From Bacteroidota bacterium (lineage in GTDB: Bacteria > Bacteroidota > Bacteroidia > B-17B0 > Aurantibacillaceae), in NCBI GenBank assembly GCA_947450025.1, contig CANFTW010000009.1, positions 1-64,000 of the forward strand: a stretch of DNA of 64,000 bases, read 5' to 3'. The position numbers and the translations under genes are program-made. The notes under the pieces are model-generated. The model was given only the letters and a program-made list of their open reading frames with translations, was not told the DNA's origin and made no database searches. Of the stretch, positions 28,341 through 37,213 are shown in pieces (the first letter of the stretch is position 1; every line of letters begins with the position of its first letter).

Positions 28341-30056
28341 CTATTCTAATATGATTTCTGAAACACTTGCTCCTGTTGTGATCATAGGGAAAACGTTTTC
28401 TTCGTTTTCTACTACAACCTCTAACAAATACGCTTCTTTTGATTCATACATTTCCTTTAATGCCTCTTTTAAATCTTTTCTTTCTGTGACTTTTTTTCCT
28501 TTAATATTATAGCAATTCGCAATAGCCACAAAATTTGGATTTTTCATTTCTGTAAATGAATAGCGTCTGTCAAAAAACAACTGTTGCCACTGACGAACCA
28601 TTCCTAAAAAATTATTATTCAATACCAAAATCTTTACCGGAATATCACTCTGCATAATTGTTCCTAATTCCTGTATCGTCATTTGAAAACCACCGTCACC
28701 TAAAACTGCCACTACTTCTTTATTTGGTTGAGCAACTTTAGCGCCAACTGCTGCAGGTAATCCAAAGCCCATAGTTCCTAATCCACCTGAAGTGACATTA
28801 TGATTTGGGTGATTAAATTTATAGTAACGAGAAGTGATCATTTGATGTTGACCAACATCCGTAACAACTATCGCATTACCTTCACTTAATTGATGAAACT
28901 GATGAATAACTTCTGCCATTCTTAATTTTTCTGTAGCAGGATTAACGGCATTTTTTACAACCTTTTCAAATTCTACTTTAGCACATTCTGTGAATTTTTG
29001 TAACCATTGAGCATGTTTTTGAGCTTTAACTTTTGGTAATAATAATTCCAAAGCTTCCTTAGCATCTCCTAATACTGCCACATCAGCATGTATGATTTTA
29101 TTCACTTCTGATGGATCAATTTCGAAATGAACCACTTTAGCTTGTTTCGCATATTTCGAAACATTACCTGTCACTCGATCATCAAAACGCATTCCTATCG
29201 CTATTAAAACATCACACTCATTGGTTAATAAATTAGGGCCGTAATTCCCATGCATCCCTAAGTAGCCAACATATAATTCATGAGTTGGTGGGAAGGCTCC
29301 TAAACCTAATAGAGTTGAAGCTACTGGTATATTTGCTTTTTCAGCTAAGTCTAATAATTGTTTTTCGGCTCCAGATAATAATACACCATGACCACATAAT
29401 ATATAAGGTCGCTGAGCGTTATTAATTAATTCAGCAGCTTTTGAAACTTCCTCTTCATTAACTTTAGGGCAAGGAAAATAACTTCGGATGCTTTCACATT
29501 TCTCATAAACATATTTTGTCTTGCCAAACTGTGCATCTTTTGTGATATCAACTAATACAGGACCTGGACGACCAGATGTTGCTATATAAAATGCTTTAGC
29601 GATTGCAGGCGCGATGTCTTCTGCCTTCGTCACTTGGATATTCCATTTAGTAACCGGCATCGATATCCCAACTACATCCGTTTCTTGAAAAGCATCAGTT
29701 CCTAATAAGTGAGAATGTACTTGTCCTGTTATACAAACCAACGGCGTTGAATCTATTTGCGCATCCGCAATGCCTGTTATTAAATTAGTAGCGCCTGGAC
29801 CTGATGTAGCGAATACAACTCCTGGCTTTCCAGATACTCTTGAATAACCTTGCGCCGCATGAGTAGCACCTTGCTCGTGACGAACTAAGTAATGATTTAA
29901 TTGATCCATATAATCATAAAGCGCATCATACACCGGCATGATAGCGCCTCCTGGATAACCAAATACATCCGTTACTTGAGCATCTAACAATGATAATATC
30001 ACTGCTTCTGCTCCCGTTACTTCTGTTTGATATTTATTATGTTTTTTCATTTTCAA
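28341..30056 (-). CDS. ilvB: Acetolactate synthase large (catalytic) subunit
   Basis: 571 residues. A thiamine-diphosphate enzyme that condenses pyruvate with pyruvate or 2-oxobutanoate. Visible features: catalytic Glu in VRHEQGATHAAQGYSR, the FAD-domain middle region, and the ThDP/Mg motif GDGGFQMTIQEL...NN. Starts MKMKKHNKYQ; initiation at the first or third codon cannot be distinguished. It overlaps tightly with its neighbours (1 bp after ilvD, 5 bp before ilvN), so translation is probably coupled. Confidence 0.95.
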   Translation of the reverse strand: MKMKKHNKYQTEVTGAEAVILSLLDAQVTDVFGYPGGAIMPVYDALYDYMDQLNHYLVRHEQGATHAAQGYSRVSGKPGVVFATSGPGATNLITGIADAQIDSTPLVCITGQVHSHLLGTDAFQETDVVGISMPVTKWNIQVTKAEDIAPAIAKAFYIATSGRPGPVLVDITKDAQFGKTKYVYEKCESIRSYFPCPKVNEEEVSKAAELINNAQRPYILCGHGVLLSGAEKQLLDLAEKANIPVASTLLGLGAFPPTHELYVGYLGMHGNYGPNLLTNECDVLIAIGMRFDDRVTGNVSKYAKQAKVVHFEIDPSEVNKIIHADVAVLGDAKEALELLLPKVKAQKHAQWLQKFTECAKVEFEKVVKNAVNPATEKLRMAEVIHQFHQLSEGNAIVVTDVGQHQMITSRYYKFNHPNHNVTSGGLGTMGFGLPAAVGAKVAQPNKEVVAVLGDGGFQMTIQELGTIMQSDIPVKILVLNNNFLGMVRQWQQLFFDRRYSFTEMKNPNFVAIANCYNIKGKKVTERKDLKEALKEMYESKEAYLLEVVVENEENVFPMITTGASVSEIILE

Positions 30057-30057
30057 A

Positions 30058-31731
30058 TTATAAATCGGTTAAACAACCTTTACTAGCAGAACTTACTTGT
30101 TTAGCATATTTATACAACACACCAAACTTTACTTTCAATTCTGGTTGTTGCCATTGTTTTTTTCTTTCAACTAATTCTTCACTTGACACTTGAATATCAA
30201 TTTTATTATTCACCGCGTCAATCATAATCACATCGCCATCTTTTACTAAGGCTATTGGTCCGCCATCAAATGCTTCTGGACTCACATGTCCCACTACAAA
30301 TCCATGTGTACCACCAGAAAAACGACCATCTGTAATTAAGGCTACGCTATTACCTAAACCTGCACCTATTAAAGCAGAAGTAGGCTTTAACATTTCCGGC
30401 ATACCTGGCCCACCTTTTGGCCCTTCATTTCGGATGACTAATACTTGACCTGCTTTTACTTTTCCTTCGCGTATTCCTTTGATGCATTCAAATTCATTTT
30501 CAAAAACGATTGCTGGTCCGGTAAATGATTCTCCTTCTTTACCTGTAATTTTTGCTACAGAGCCTTCAGGAGCTAAATTGCCATATAAGATTCTTAAATG
30601 TCCGTTTGCTTTTACCGGGTTAGTTACAGGTAATATCACATCTTGTCCATCAGGCAATGCATTCACGGCATCCAAATTTTCTTTAATGGTTTTTCCAGTT
30701 ACCGTTAAACAATCTCCATGTAATAAACCTTGTTGCAATAAATATTTCATCACAGCTGGCACACCTCCAACTGCAAATACATCTTCCATTAAGTATTTAC
30801 CACTTGGTTTTAAATCAGCTAATACAGGTGTTTTGGCATTTACTCTAGTAACATCTTCCAAAGTAAAATCAACATTTGCCGTTTTTGCCATCGCTAATAA
30901 ATGCAACACCGCATTTGTCGAACCGCCTAATACAACTACTACCGTTAAAGCATTTTCAAACGCTTTTTTAGATAATATATCTGATGGCTTGATGTTTTTT
31001 TCTAATAGCACTTTTAAATACTCTCCTGCTTTTAAACATTCTTCTTTTTTATCATCACTCAAAGCAGGGTTTGAAGAACTATATGGTAAACTTAAACCCA
31101 TTGCTTCTATAGCAGATGACATAGTATTTGCTGTATACATGCCTCCGCAAGCACCAGCCCCAGGGCAAGCATTTTTGACAACACCTTTAAAATCTTCTTC
31201 AGATATTTTACCGGCATATTTTTCTCCTAAAGCTTCAAAGGCAGAAACGATATTTAACTTTTTTCCTTTATAATTTCCTGAAGCTATAGTCCCTCCATAC
31301 ACCATGATGGATGGACGATTGACACGTATCATAGCCATCGTCACACCAGGCATATTTTTATCACAACCGGCTATGGTTATTAAACCATCATAGTAATGAG
31401 CCGCAGTAACGGCTTCAACAGAATCAGCAATAATTTCACGAGACACTAATGAATAACGCATTCCCTCAGTTCCATTGGTAATACCGTCACTTATCCCTAT
31501 GGTATTAAATTGTAACCCCACCATGCCATTTTTACGAACGCCGTCTTTTACAAAAGCCGACAATCCGTTCAAGTGCATATTACAAGTGTTCCCTTCATAC
31601 CAAGTTGATGCAATACCTACTTGAGGTTTCTTCATATCCTCTTCGGTTAAACCGATGCCATATAACATAGCTTGAGAAGCAGGTTGAGATTCATCTTGAG
31701 TAACTGTTTTACTATAGCGATTTAATTCCAT
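30058..31731 (-). CDS. ilvD: Dihydroxy-acid dehydratase
   Basis: 557 residues, the normal length. An Fe-S dehydratase producing the 2-oxo acid precursors of valine and isoleucine. The three cluster cysteines are seen in [16 protein letters not shown] and [19 protein letters not shown]. The C-terminal barrel has the [19 protein letters not shown] signature. The C-terminus is complete. It is the second gene of the operon, 11 bp after ilvE and 1 bp before ilvB. Confidence 0.95.
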   Translation of the reverse strand: MELNRYSKTVTQDESQPASQAMLYGIGLTEEDMKKPQVGIASTWYEGNTCNMHLNGLSAFVKDGVRKNGMVGLQFNTIGISDGITNGTEGMRYSLVSREIIADSVEAVTAAHYYDGLITIAGCDKNMPGVTMAMIRVNRPSIMVYGGTIASGNYKGKKLNIVSAFEALGEKYAGKISEEDFKGVVKNACPGAGACGGMYTANTMSSAIEAMGLSLPYSSSNPALSDDKKEECLKAGEYLKVLLEKNIKPSDILSKKAFENALTVVVVLGGSTNAVLHLLAMAKTANVDFTLEDVTRVNAKTPVLADLKPSGKYLMEDVFAVGGVPAVMKYLLQQGLLHGDCLTVTGKTIKENLDAVNALPDGQDVILPVTNPVKANGHLRILYGNLAPEGSVAKITGKEGESFTGPAIVFENEFECIKGIREGKVKAGQVLVIRNEGPKGGPGMPEMLKPTSALIGAGLGNSVALITDGRFSGGTHGFVVGHVSPEAFDGGPIALVKDGDVIMIDAVNNKIDIQVSSEELVERKKQWQQPELKVKFGVLYKYAKQVSSASKGCLTDL

Positions 31732-31742
31732 GGTTGATTATT

Positions 31743-32633
31743 TTATACAAGTGAAAAATTTCCGTATTCATTAAATGCAACGCGTCGTGTATATTTAGCT
31801 TGAAGAATATACCCTAAAGAGTCTTCCCATTTTAATTTAAACGGCACTTTATCTAATGACGCTATTCCTGCAACTTCTGCTGCAGTTCCAGTAAAGAAGG
31901 CGCTATCCGCACCTCTTACTTCTTCAGGAGTAAAATATTTTTCTACTAATTTAAATCCTAATTCATGACATAATTCGAACATTGTTGCGCGAGTAATCCC
32001 TGGTAATATATTCCCTAAAGGAGAAGTATAAAGCACCTCGTCTTTTTCGAAAAAGAAATTTGCTCCTGGTCCTTCAGCGACATTTCCGTTTGCATCTAAC
32101 AATAAAGCCTCATCAAATCCTTTGTTTTTAGCTTCTGTTGTGGCTAAAATAGAATTCACATAATGACCTGTTACTTTTGCTTCGACGTGACAAGATTTTG
32201 GATTTGGACGTTGATACGAAGATGTCATAACATCCAGCATCTTACTACCTAAATATTTTCCCCATTCCCAAGCACATAACATCACATGAACTTCCTCTGC
32301 AGGAGTTAATGACATATTAGCACCAGCAAATATTAATGGGCGGATATAGGCATTACTTAAATTATTTTTTTCTAATAACTGATAGGTTAATTGAGTAAAC
32401 TCTTCTGCCGTATAATTTACTTTCAAATACATCTTTTCAGCTGAGAACAATAATCTTTCATAATGTTCTTTTGATTTAAATACTCTGGTGCCATCAGGAG
32501 TAGCGTATGAACGAATACCTTCAAATACGCCACTACCATAATGCATCACTTGCACATAAGGACTCACCATTAAATCTTTTGCTTTTACCCATTCTCCATT
32601 AAAGAAAACTACTGTGTTGTCGTTGTAATACAT
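31743..32633 (-). CDS. ilvE: Branched-chain amino acid aminotransferase
   Basis: 296 residues, fold type IV PLP enzyme. The PLP lysine is Lys153 in EAKVTGHYVNS. Other family marks are HYGSGVFEGIRSY near the N-terminus and LPGITRATMFEL in the second domain. It carries out the last step of Val, Ile and Leu synthesis. It is the first structural gene of the ilv operon, 91 bp downstream of the leader peptide stop and behind the attenuator hairpin, so its expression should respond to charged tRNA-Ile. Confidence 0.94.
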   Translation of the reverse strand: MYYNDNTVVFFNGEWVKAKDLMVSPYVQVMHYGSGVFEGIRSYATPDGTRVFKSKEHYERLLFSAEKMYLKVNYTAEEFTQLTYQLLEKNNLSNAYIRPLIFAGANMSLTPAEEVHVMLCAWEWGKYLGSKMLDVMTSSYQRPNPKSCHVEAKVTGHYVNSILATTEAKNKGFDEALLLDANGNVAEGPGANFFFEKDEVLYTSPLGNILPGITRATMFELCHELGFKLVEKYFTPEEVRGADSAFFTGTAAEVAGIASLDKVPFKLKWEDSLGYILQAKYTRRVAFNEYGNFSLV

Positions 32634-32663
32634 TGTTTTGTTTTTTGTTTTATTAAATTTTTG

Positions 32664-32698
32664 AAAATAAAAAAAGCCTTTCCCGTCGGAAAGGCTTT
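32664..32698 (-). terminator. Attenuator terminator of the ilv operon
   Basis: A perfect 11-bp stem, AAAGCCTTTCC and GGAAAGGCTTT around a 4-base loop (arms 32698-32688 and 32683-32673 on the minus strand), is followed by TTTTTATTTTC. The 5' arm segment CCTTTCC (32694-32688) can instead pair with GGGAAGG (32721-32715), which begins two bases after the leader stop codon, forming an antiterminator with one G-U pair. Confidence 0.85.
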
Positions 32699-32723
32699 GT
32701 TAATATAACATTATCCTTCCCTC

Positions 32724-32771
32724 TTATGAGAGTGGAATAATAATGATAATATTAGATGTGCTTTGTTTCAT
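32724..32771 (-). CDS. ilv operon leader peptide
   Basis: A 15-codon frame on the minus strand encodes MKQSTSNIIIIIPLS and a TAA stop. It has five successive isoleucine codons (32750-32736) and one leucine codon, with no valine. It starts about 21 bases after the predicted -7 box and ends just ahead of a terminator that precedes ilvE. Stalling on the Ile run would leave the antiterminator strand free. A ribosome reaching the stop would cover it and let the terminator form. The position, codon content and hairpins together make a classical attenuator, inferred from the sequence. Confidence 0.82.
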   Translation of the reverse strand: MKQSTSNIIIIIPLS

Positions 32772-32792
32772 ATATTGTTTAACAGACTGACG

Positions 32793-32854
32793 CAAAATTA
32801 TATATTTTAAGCCAACTGACAATTACAAATTATATACTATTTAGTGAGTCTGAT
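32793..32854 (-). promoter_or_regulatory. ilv operon promoter with shared upstream element
   Basis: Minus strand: ATCAGACTCACTA (32854-32842), 41 bases, then TAATTTTG (32800-32793). An ATTG at 32823-32820 lies 19 bases before the -7 box and serves as -33, so this is a full Bacteroidota promoter as well as a carrier of the shared element. Confidence 0.75.
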
Positions 32855-32861
32855 TTTTGTT

Positions 32862-34811
32862 TTATAATTTAATGTATTTATGAATTTGCTCTTGATTATT
32901 GATGACTGTTTTAATAAAATAAATACCTGATTTAACTGAACTAAAATCCAATGGATAGGTTTGGAACCCTTTTTCAAATTTCAAATTCTCATAAGAATTA
33001 ACTAATTGTCCTATGTGATTGTATATGTATACGGATATTGAAGAAGGGTGGAATAATTTCAATTTCAAAAATGAATTTCCTTCTGATGGATTAGGAAATA
33101 AAGTGATGATAGCATCTTGCTTTTTATCACAATCCTGTGAAACAGAAACTATTTTAGATTCAGTTCTTTTACGATTATAGTCACTTTGGGTTAAACGATA
33201 ATAAACCATACCTTCATTTATTGAAGTATCTGTGAAACTATAAGTCGCATTAGACTCACGATTGCCAAGTCCATTTACTTTGCCGATTATTTCAAACGAG
33301 ATTCCATCATTAGAACGCTCTACTTCAAAATCAAGATTATTTTTTTCCGAAGCGGTTTCCCAATTTAAAATAATATCTCCCTCTTGACAGTCACCCTCAA
33401 ATCTAACTAATTCTATTGGCAACAAAATTAAAACCGCTCCGCAAGCTCCTGTAAATGATGGTGTACTGATGATTGGCGTGTATACTGTATGTGGACTAGC
33501 CGCAAATGATGTTAACGCATTTCCACCTTTATTTGGTGCTGTTCCGAAATAAGTTACATTAAATGTATTCGCAGCGCCATCACTTATAGGCGTAGCGCCA
33601 TCATAATTAAAAATATTATAATTCGACCCTGTTCCTGTAGATAAAAACCGACAATCACGCATTGTTACAAAAGCATTATATGTTGGTCCAGATCTTCTAA
33701 CATAAACATCACTATATCCTACAGCAGTATTTAATTGAAAAACGCATGTATCAATTGTTAGATTAACATGTCCTTCGTTGGCATTTACACAAATAGCACC
33801 ACCTTTTGGCGCTGAATTTTTTGAAAATTTAGAATTAGATATTGCTAAAGTTCCTTGTGTAATATAAATTCCTCCGCCATAATTTGCGGAAGCTATATTA
33901 CTATCAATCATACAATTTTTAATGGTGATGTTGCCTCCTCGAAAACACATAGCGCCCCCCTCACTACTAGTTGTATTGCTATAAAAACGTGTTTTTGTGA
34001 CACTAATATTTGTGGTATTATCAGCTGCATACGTGTACAATCCTCCGCCAAAAAAACCTGCGCTTTTAGAATTATAACTAACTAAATAATTAGAAATCAC
34101 TAAATTAATAGCCGTGCCATACACATCGATGCCTCCTGCATAGGAGCCACCATAGGCATTACAAGTTGAGCCTCCGCCAGTAATAGTAGCAGTTGTCATT
34201 GGTTGAATAGCAATGGCTGCATTACCTGTCCCAGCATTATCATAGGTCTGAACATTTTGTAATAAGATTCCTGAAATAGTAGATGTCCCAGTGCCTACTG
34301 TAAAAGCCTGTCCACCTGTATTAACAGAAGCTACCGTTATCCCACTATTACTTGCCCCTCCAGTATATTCGCGAACCGTCATATCCTTAACAGAAACATT
34401 ATTCGCTTTTATCCACATAAAAAAATCTGTATTTGGGCCATGGAAATTATGATCAAAAATAGTTTTTCCAACTCCAGTGCCTTGGAAGGTGATACCACTT
34501 GTGGTAATAATAAAATTTGCTTCATCGTTAGCTGCAAAACCTGTTGTAGAATAAGTTCCAGCATCAATGTAAATAACATCCCCCAAAGTAAACAAAGCAC
34601 TATATAGATTAAACAAATATCTTAAAGTTAAAACAGGTGTAGAAGCTGACATGCCTCTGCCAGCGGCATCAATGCCAATATGATTTACTCCTCCTACAAA
34701 ACAAAATACGTCTCCTGTCGTGTATCCATCATTAACATAATAATTAGTCGCAATTATTTTATTACAACTAAATAATAAATTAAAATACATGAAAAGCACG
34801 ATCTTTCTCAT
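32862..34811 (-). CDS. T9SS type A cargo: beta-helix surface or secreted protein
   Basis: 649 residues. Signal peptide, then a right-handed beta-helix of pectate-lyase type (about 20-450; GDVIYIDAGTYSTTGF, GITFQGTGVGKTIFDH, many Asn/Gly rungs). A beta-sandwich stretch common ahead of type A signals follows (LVRFEGDCQEGDIILNWETASEKNN...FEVERSNDG). A type A sorting domain ends the protein (ITLFPNPSEGNSFLKL...SGIYFIKTVINN). The first ~120 residues align by eye with the start of the 2107-residue adhesin (YVN...T.GDVF.F...TPVLTL...GD.IYID.GTY), so the two share an N-terminal module but use different sorting signals. Substrate unknown; a lyase activity is not implied by the fold. Confidence 0.85.
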   Translation of the reverse strand: MRKIVLFMYFNLLFSCNKIIATNYYVNDGYTTGDVFCFVGGVNHIGIDAAGRGMSASTPVLTLRYLFNLYSALFTLGDVIYIDAGTYSTTGFAANDEANFIITTSGITFQGTGVGKTIFDHNFHGPNTDFFMWIKANNVSVKDMTVREYTGGASNSGITVASVNTGGQAFTVGTGTSTISGILLQNVQTYDNAGTGNAAIAIQPMTTATITGGGSTCNAYGGSYAGGIDVYGTAINLVISNYLVSYNSKSAGFFGGGLYTYAADNTTNISVTKTRFYSNTTSSEGGAMCFRGGNITIKNCMIDSNIASANYGGGIYITQGTLAISNSKFSKNSAPKGGAICVNANEGHVNLTIDTCVFQLNTAVGYSDVYVRRSGPTYNAFVTMRDCRFLSTGTGSNYNIFNYDGATPISDGAANTFNVTYFGTAPNKGGNALTSFAASPHTVYTPIISTPSFTGACGAVLILLPIELVRFEGDCQEGDIILNWETASEKNNLDFEVERSNDGISFEIIGKVNGLGNRESNATYSFTDTSINEGMVYYRLTQSDYNRKRTESKIVSVSQDCDKKQDAIITLFPNPSEGNSFLKLKLFHPSSISVYIYNHIGQLVNSYENLKFEKGFQTYPLDFSSVKSGIYFIKTVINNQEQIHKYIKL

Positions 34812-34839
34812 ATCAATGGCTATGGCGTTAAGCTAACAT

Positions 34840-34901
34840 CAAAATTATGTTATCCTATGGTAGTATATTGATGATATTTTAGTATTTTTAGTAAGTCTGA
34901 A
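34840..34901 (-). promoter_or_regulatory. Beta-helix gene promoter with shared upstream element
   Basis: Minus strand: TTCAGACTTACTA (34901-34889), 41 bases, then TAATTTTG (34847-34840), 29 bp before the ATG at 34811. One base differs from the consensus. The element also lies 9 bp before the plus-strand gene at 34910, so it could influence both. Confidence 0.65.
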
Positions 34902-34909
34902 TAAATAAT

Positions 34910-36430
34910 ATGAAAAAAAATAGTAATGCTTTTAGCATCATTAAAAGCTTAACCATGTCTGAGAAAAGATATTTTAAAATATTTTCCGAGAGACATACCA
35001 TTGGGGAACAGAATAAATACATCACTTTATTTGATGAATTAGACAAAACCGATGAAGAAAAAGATGGTGATTTAGTAAAGAATTTAAAAAAATTAGGTAT
35101 AAATGGCGATTTTATCTCTGCTGATAAAAACTATTTATATCAGCTAATTTTAAGAAGTTTAAACGTTTTTCATGATTCAAAAACATACAACATAGAAATT
35201 AAACAATTACTAATTTCCATTGAAATTTTATTTCACAAGGGATTATATCAGGAATGCTTAAAACTCATTTCGAAGGCAGAAATACTAGCCGATGAATGCG
35301 AAAGTTTTCAGTTAATGATCGATGTTTTAACCTGGAAGAAAAAATGTAGTGGTTATTCTTTAGGCTTAAAAAAAGCTGCAGAAGTAAATTTGGAAATAGA
35401 TCAATATCTTGCATTAATTAATAATCTCAAACGGATCACTGATTTATATTATGAGAGCAATCTGATTCAAGCAAATAATGAGAAGCAAACAAAAAACGAA
35501 CTTATAAAACGCTTAAAAACCATATTAAAAGAACCTGAGTTACAATCAGAAAAAAACGCCTTATCGTTTTCAGCAAAAATATTTTACTATTTGATCTACT
35601 CTAATTACTATTATTCAATAGATCATAAAGAAGAAGAATACAATCATTTACAAAAATTAGTTATTATTTTAAATCAATCTAAAACCTACTCCATTGAAAA
35701 TCCATTAGATTATGTTTCCATTTACAATCGCTTATTAGGTATTAAAAAATTCTTCCCGCAATCAGATTTCTTTAATGATATTAAAGTGTTAAATGAATTT
35801 ACAAAAAAAATCAATTTCAGAAAAGAGGTTATTTCGGAACGTGTATTTATTCATACAAATACTCATGAGCTGGAGTATTATTTAATTAATAATGATTTTC
35901 AGCAAGCTTTACATAAAATAAAATCAATTGAAAAAGATATTTCTAAATTAAACTTAACGATTGAACCCTATCATGTCATCTATTTTTACTATCTACATGC
36001 TATTACCCTTATTTATGTTGGTGAATTTCATAGAGCTTTAAAGTTTATCAATAAAACATTGAATGAGTTTAAATTCGAGGATAGACCTCAAGTATATCGT
36101 AGAATTGAAGTGCTAAACTTAATTACGCATTATGAATTAAAAAATGAATCATTAGTAATCGCTCTTTCAAAACAAATTCTAAAAAAGAATTTAACTCAAA
36201 CTATTTTAACACCTATAGAAGAAAAAATTATTCAAGTTCTTTATAAGATCACAAATACTAAGCGAATAACATTGAAAGAGGAAAATGCGTTATTGAAAAC
36301 GATACTAGATGAAATTTTATTAGCAAAAAATACATCTGCATTATCAGTCAGCATTTTAAATGAAAATTATGAAAAATGGCTAATTGCCAAAACTAAACGA
36401 AAACAAGTTTCAGATATTTACAAGGTGTAA
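34910..36430 (+). CDS. Uncharacterised helical protein (TPR-like)
   Basis: 506 residues with no signal peptide or membrane segment. The opening (IIKSLTMSEKRYFKIFSERHTIGEQNKYITLFDELD) is a conserved start I associate with uncharacterised cytoplasmic Bacteroidota proteins. The remainder is Lys/Glu/Leu-rich helical sequence with regularly spaced aromatic residues (LYQECLKLISKAEILAD; EFHRALKFINKTL) that looks like divergent TPR repeats. No catalytic motif is visible. Its stop codon (36428-36430) directly abuts that of the convergent amidase gene. A scaffold role is possible but is only a guess. Confidence 0.7.
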   Translation: MKKNSNAFSIIKSLTMSEKRYFKIFSERHTIGEQNKYITLFDELDKTDEEKDGDLVKNLKKLGINGDFISADKNYLYQLILRSLNVFHDSKTYNIEIKQLLISIEILFHKGLYQECLKLISKAEILADECESFQLMIDVLTWKKKCSGYSLGLKKAAEVNLEIDQYLALINNLKRITDLYYESNLIQANNEKQTKNELIKRLKTILKEPELQSEKNALSFSAKIFYYLIYSNYYYSIDHKEEEYNHLQKLVIILNQSKTYSIENPLDYVSIYNRLLGIKKFFPQSDFFNDIKVLNEFTKKINFRKEVISERVFIHTNTHELEYYLINNDFQQALHKIKSIEKDISKLNLTIEPYHVIYFYYLHAITLIYVGEFHRALKFINKTLNEFKFEDRPQVYRRIEVLNLITHYELKNESLVIALSKQILKKNLTQTILTPIEEKIIQVLYKITNTKRITLKEENALLKTILDEILLAKNTSALSVSILNENYEKWLIAKTKRKQVSDIYKV

Positions 36431-37213
36431 TTATATTATCTTAAAATCATCTGAATCTAACATCACAGGAAATATTTTTCTAAAATCGCTCAAGTATTTT
36501 TCAGACAGTGTAATCGTCTCCATTAGTTCCTGATGAGCTAGTGTCTCATTAATTTTTTCTCCACGCGGATTAAGGACCATTGTGTCACCTGAGTGATTAA
36601 TCTGATTTCCATCCTCTCCAATTCTATTGACACCAATTACATAAGATTGGTTTTCGATGGCTCTTGCAATTAATAATTGTTTCCAAGGATAGGACCTTAA
36701 CTCAGGCCAATTAGCCACATATATTAATGCATCATAACTATTTTGTTTGGTATTTCTACTCCAAATAGGAAATCGCAAATCATAACAAACTAATGGACAA
36801 ATTTTCCATCCTTTATAGTCAACAATTAATCTTTCATTTCCGGCTGTATAATATTGCTGTTCATTTCCCATTCTAAATAAATGGCGTTTATTATAATATT
36901 GATATGAACCGTCTGGATTTACCCAATATAATCGATTATAAAAACCGTCTTGATCCTTCACCGATATACTTCCAACTAGGGCGATTTCTTTTTCTTTTGC
37001 CTTTTCAATCATCCACTGTAAACCTTTACCGCCATGCGTTTCAGCCAAACGCTCTGTGCTCATCGTAAAGCCTGTGGTAAACATTTCGGGGAGTACAACA
37101 ACGTCTGTTTGCTCTTTTAATGCATTTAACATGTTATTAAAATGAGTGATATTAGCCCCTACATCTTCCCAAACAAGATGCGTTTGAATGGTGGTAATTT
37201 TTAAATCTGCCAT
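36431..37213 (-). CDS. Carbon-nitrogen hydrolase, omega-amidase type
   Basis: 260 residues, nitrilase superfamily. The catalytic triad is complete: Glu43 (LPEMFTTGF), Lys109 (YNKRHLF) and Cys143 (VCYDLRFP). The MFTTGFTM and SGDTMVLNPRGE segments fit the YafV/NIT2 omega-amidase group, which hydrolyses 2-oxoglutaramate or 2-oxosuccinamate. Such enzymes work with glutamine/methionine transaminases, and one is encoded upstream in the same gene run (39265-40407). The start codon is at the first base after the stop of the gene at 37214 on this strand, so the two are translationally linked. Confidence 0.87.
   Translation of the reverse strand: MADLKITTIQTHLVWEDVGANITHFNNMLNALKEQTDVVVLPEMFTTGFTMSTERLAETHGGKGLQWMIEKAKEKEIALVGSISVKDQDGFYNRLYWVNPDGSYQYYNKRHLFRMGNEQQYYTAGNERLIVDYKGWKICPLVCYDLRFPIWSRNTKQNSYDALIYVANWPELRSYPWKQLLIARAIENQSYVIGVNRIGEDGNQINHSGDTMVLNPRGEKINETLAHQELMETITLSEKYLSDFRKIFPVMLDSDDFKII

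Noticed and set aside
30479-31273. 264-codon plus-strand frame within ilvD
   Set aside because: It is antisense to a fully conserved ilvD and has no recognisable protein motif.
32783-32791. CAGACTGAC in the ilv leader as a fifth copy of the shared element
   Set aside because: It matches only the CAGACT core, lies downstream of the -7 box and lacks the spacing.
15298-34901. The AGTCTGA-type element as a dispersed transposon end or repeat
   Set aside because: Flanks are unrelated, there are no target duplications or inverted partners, and the fixed 41-base distance to a -7 box favours a regulatory site.
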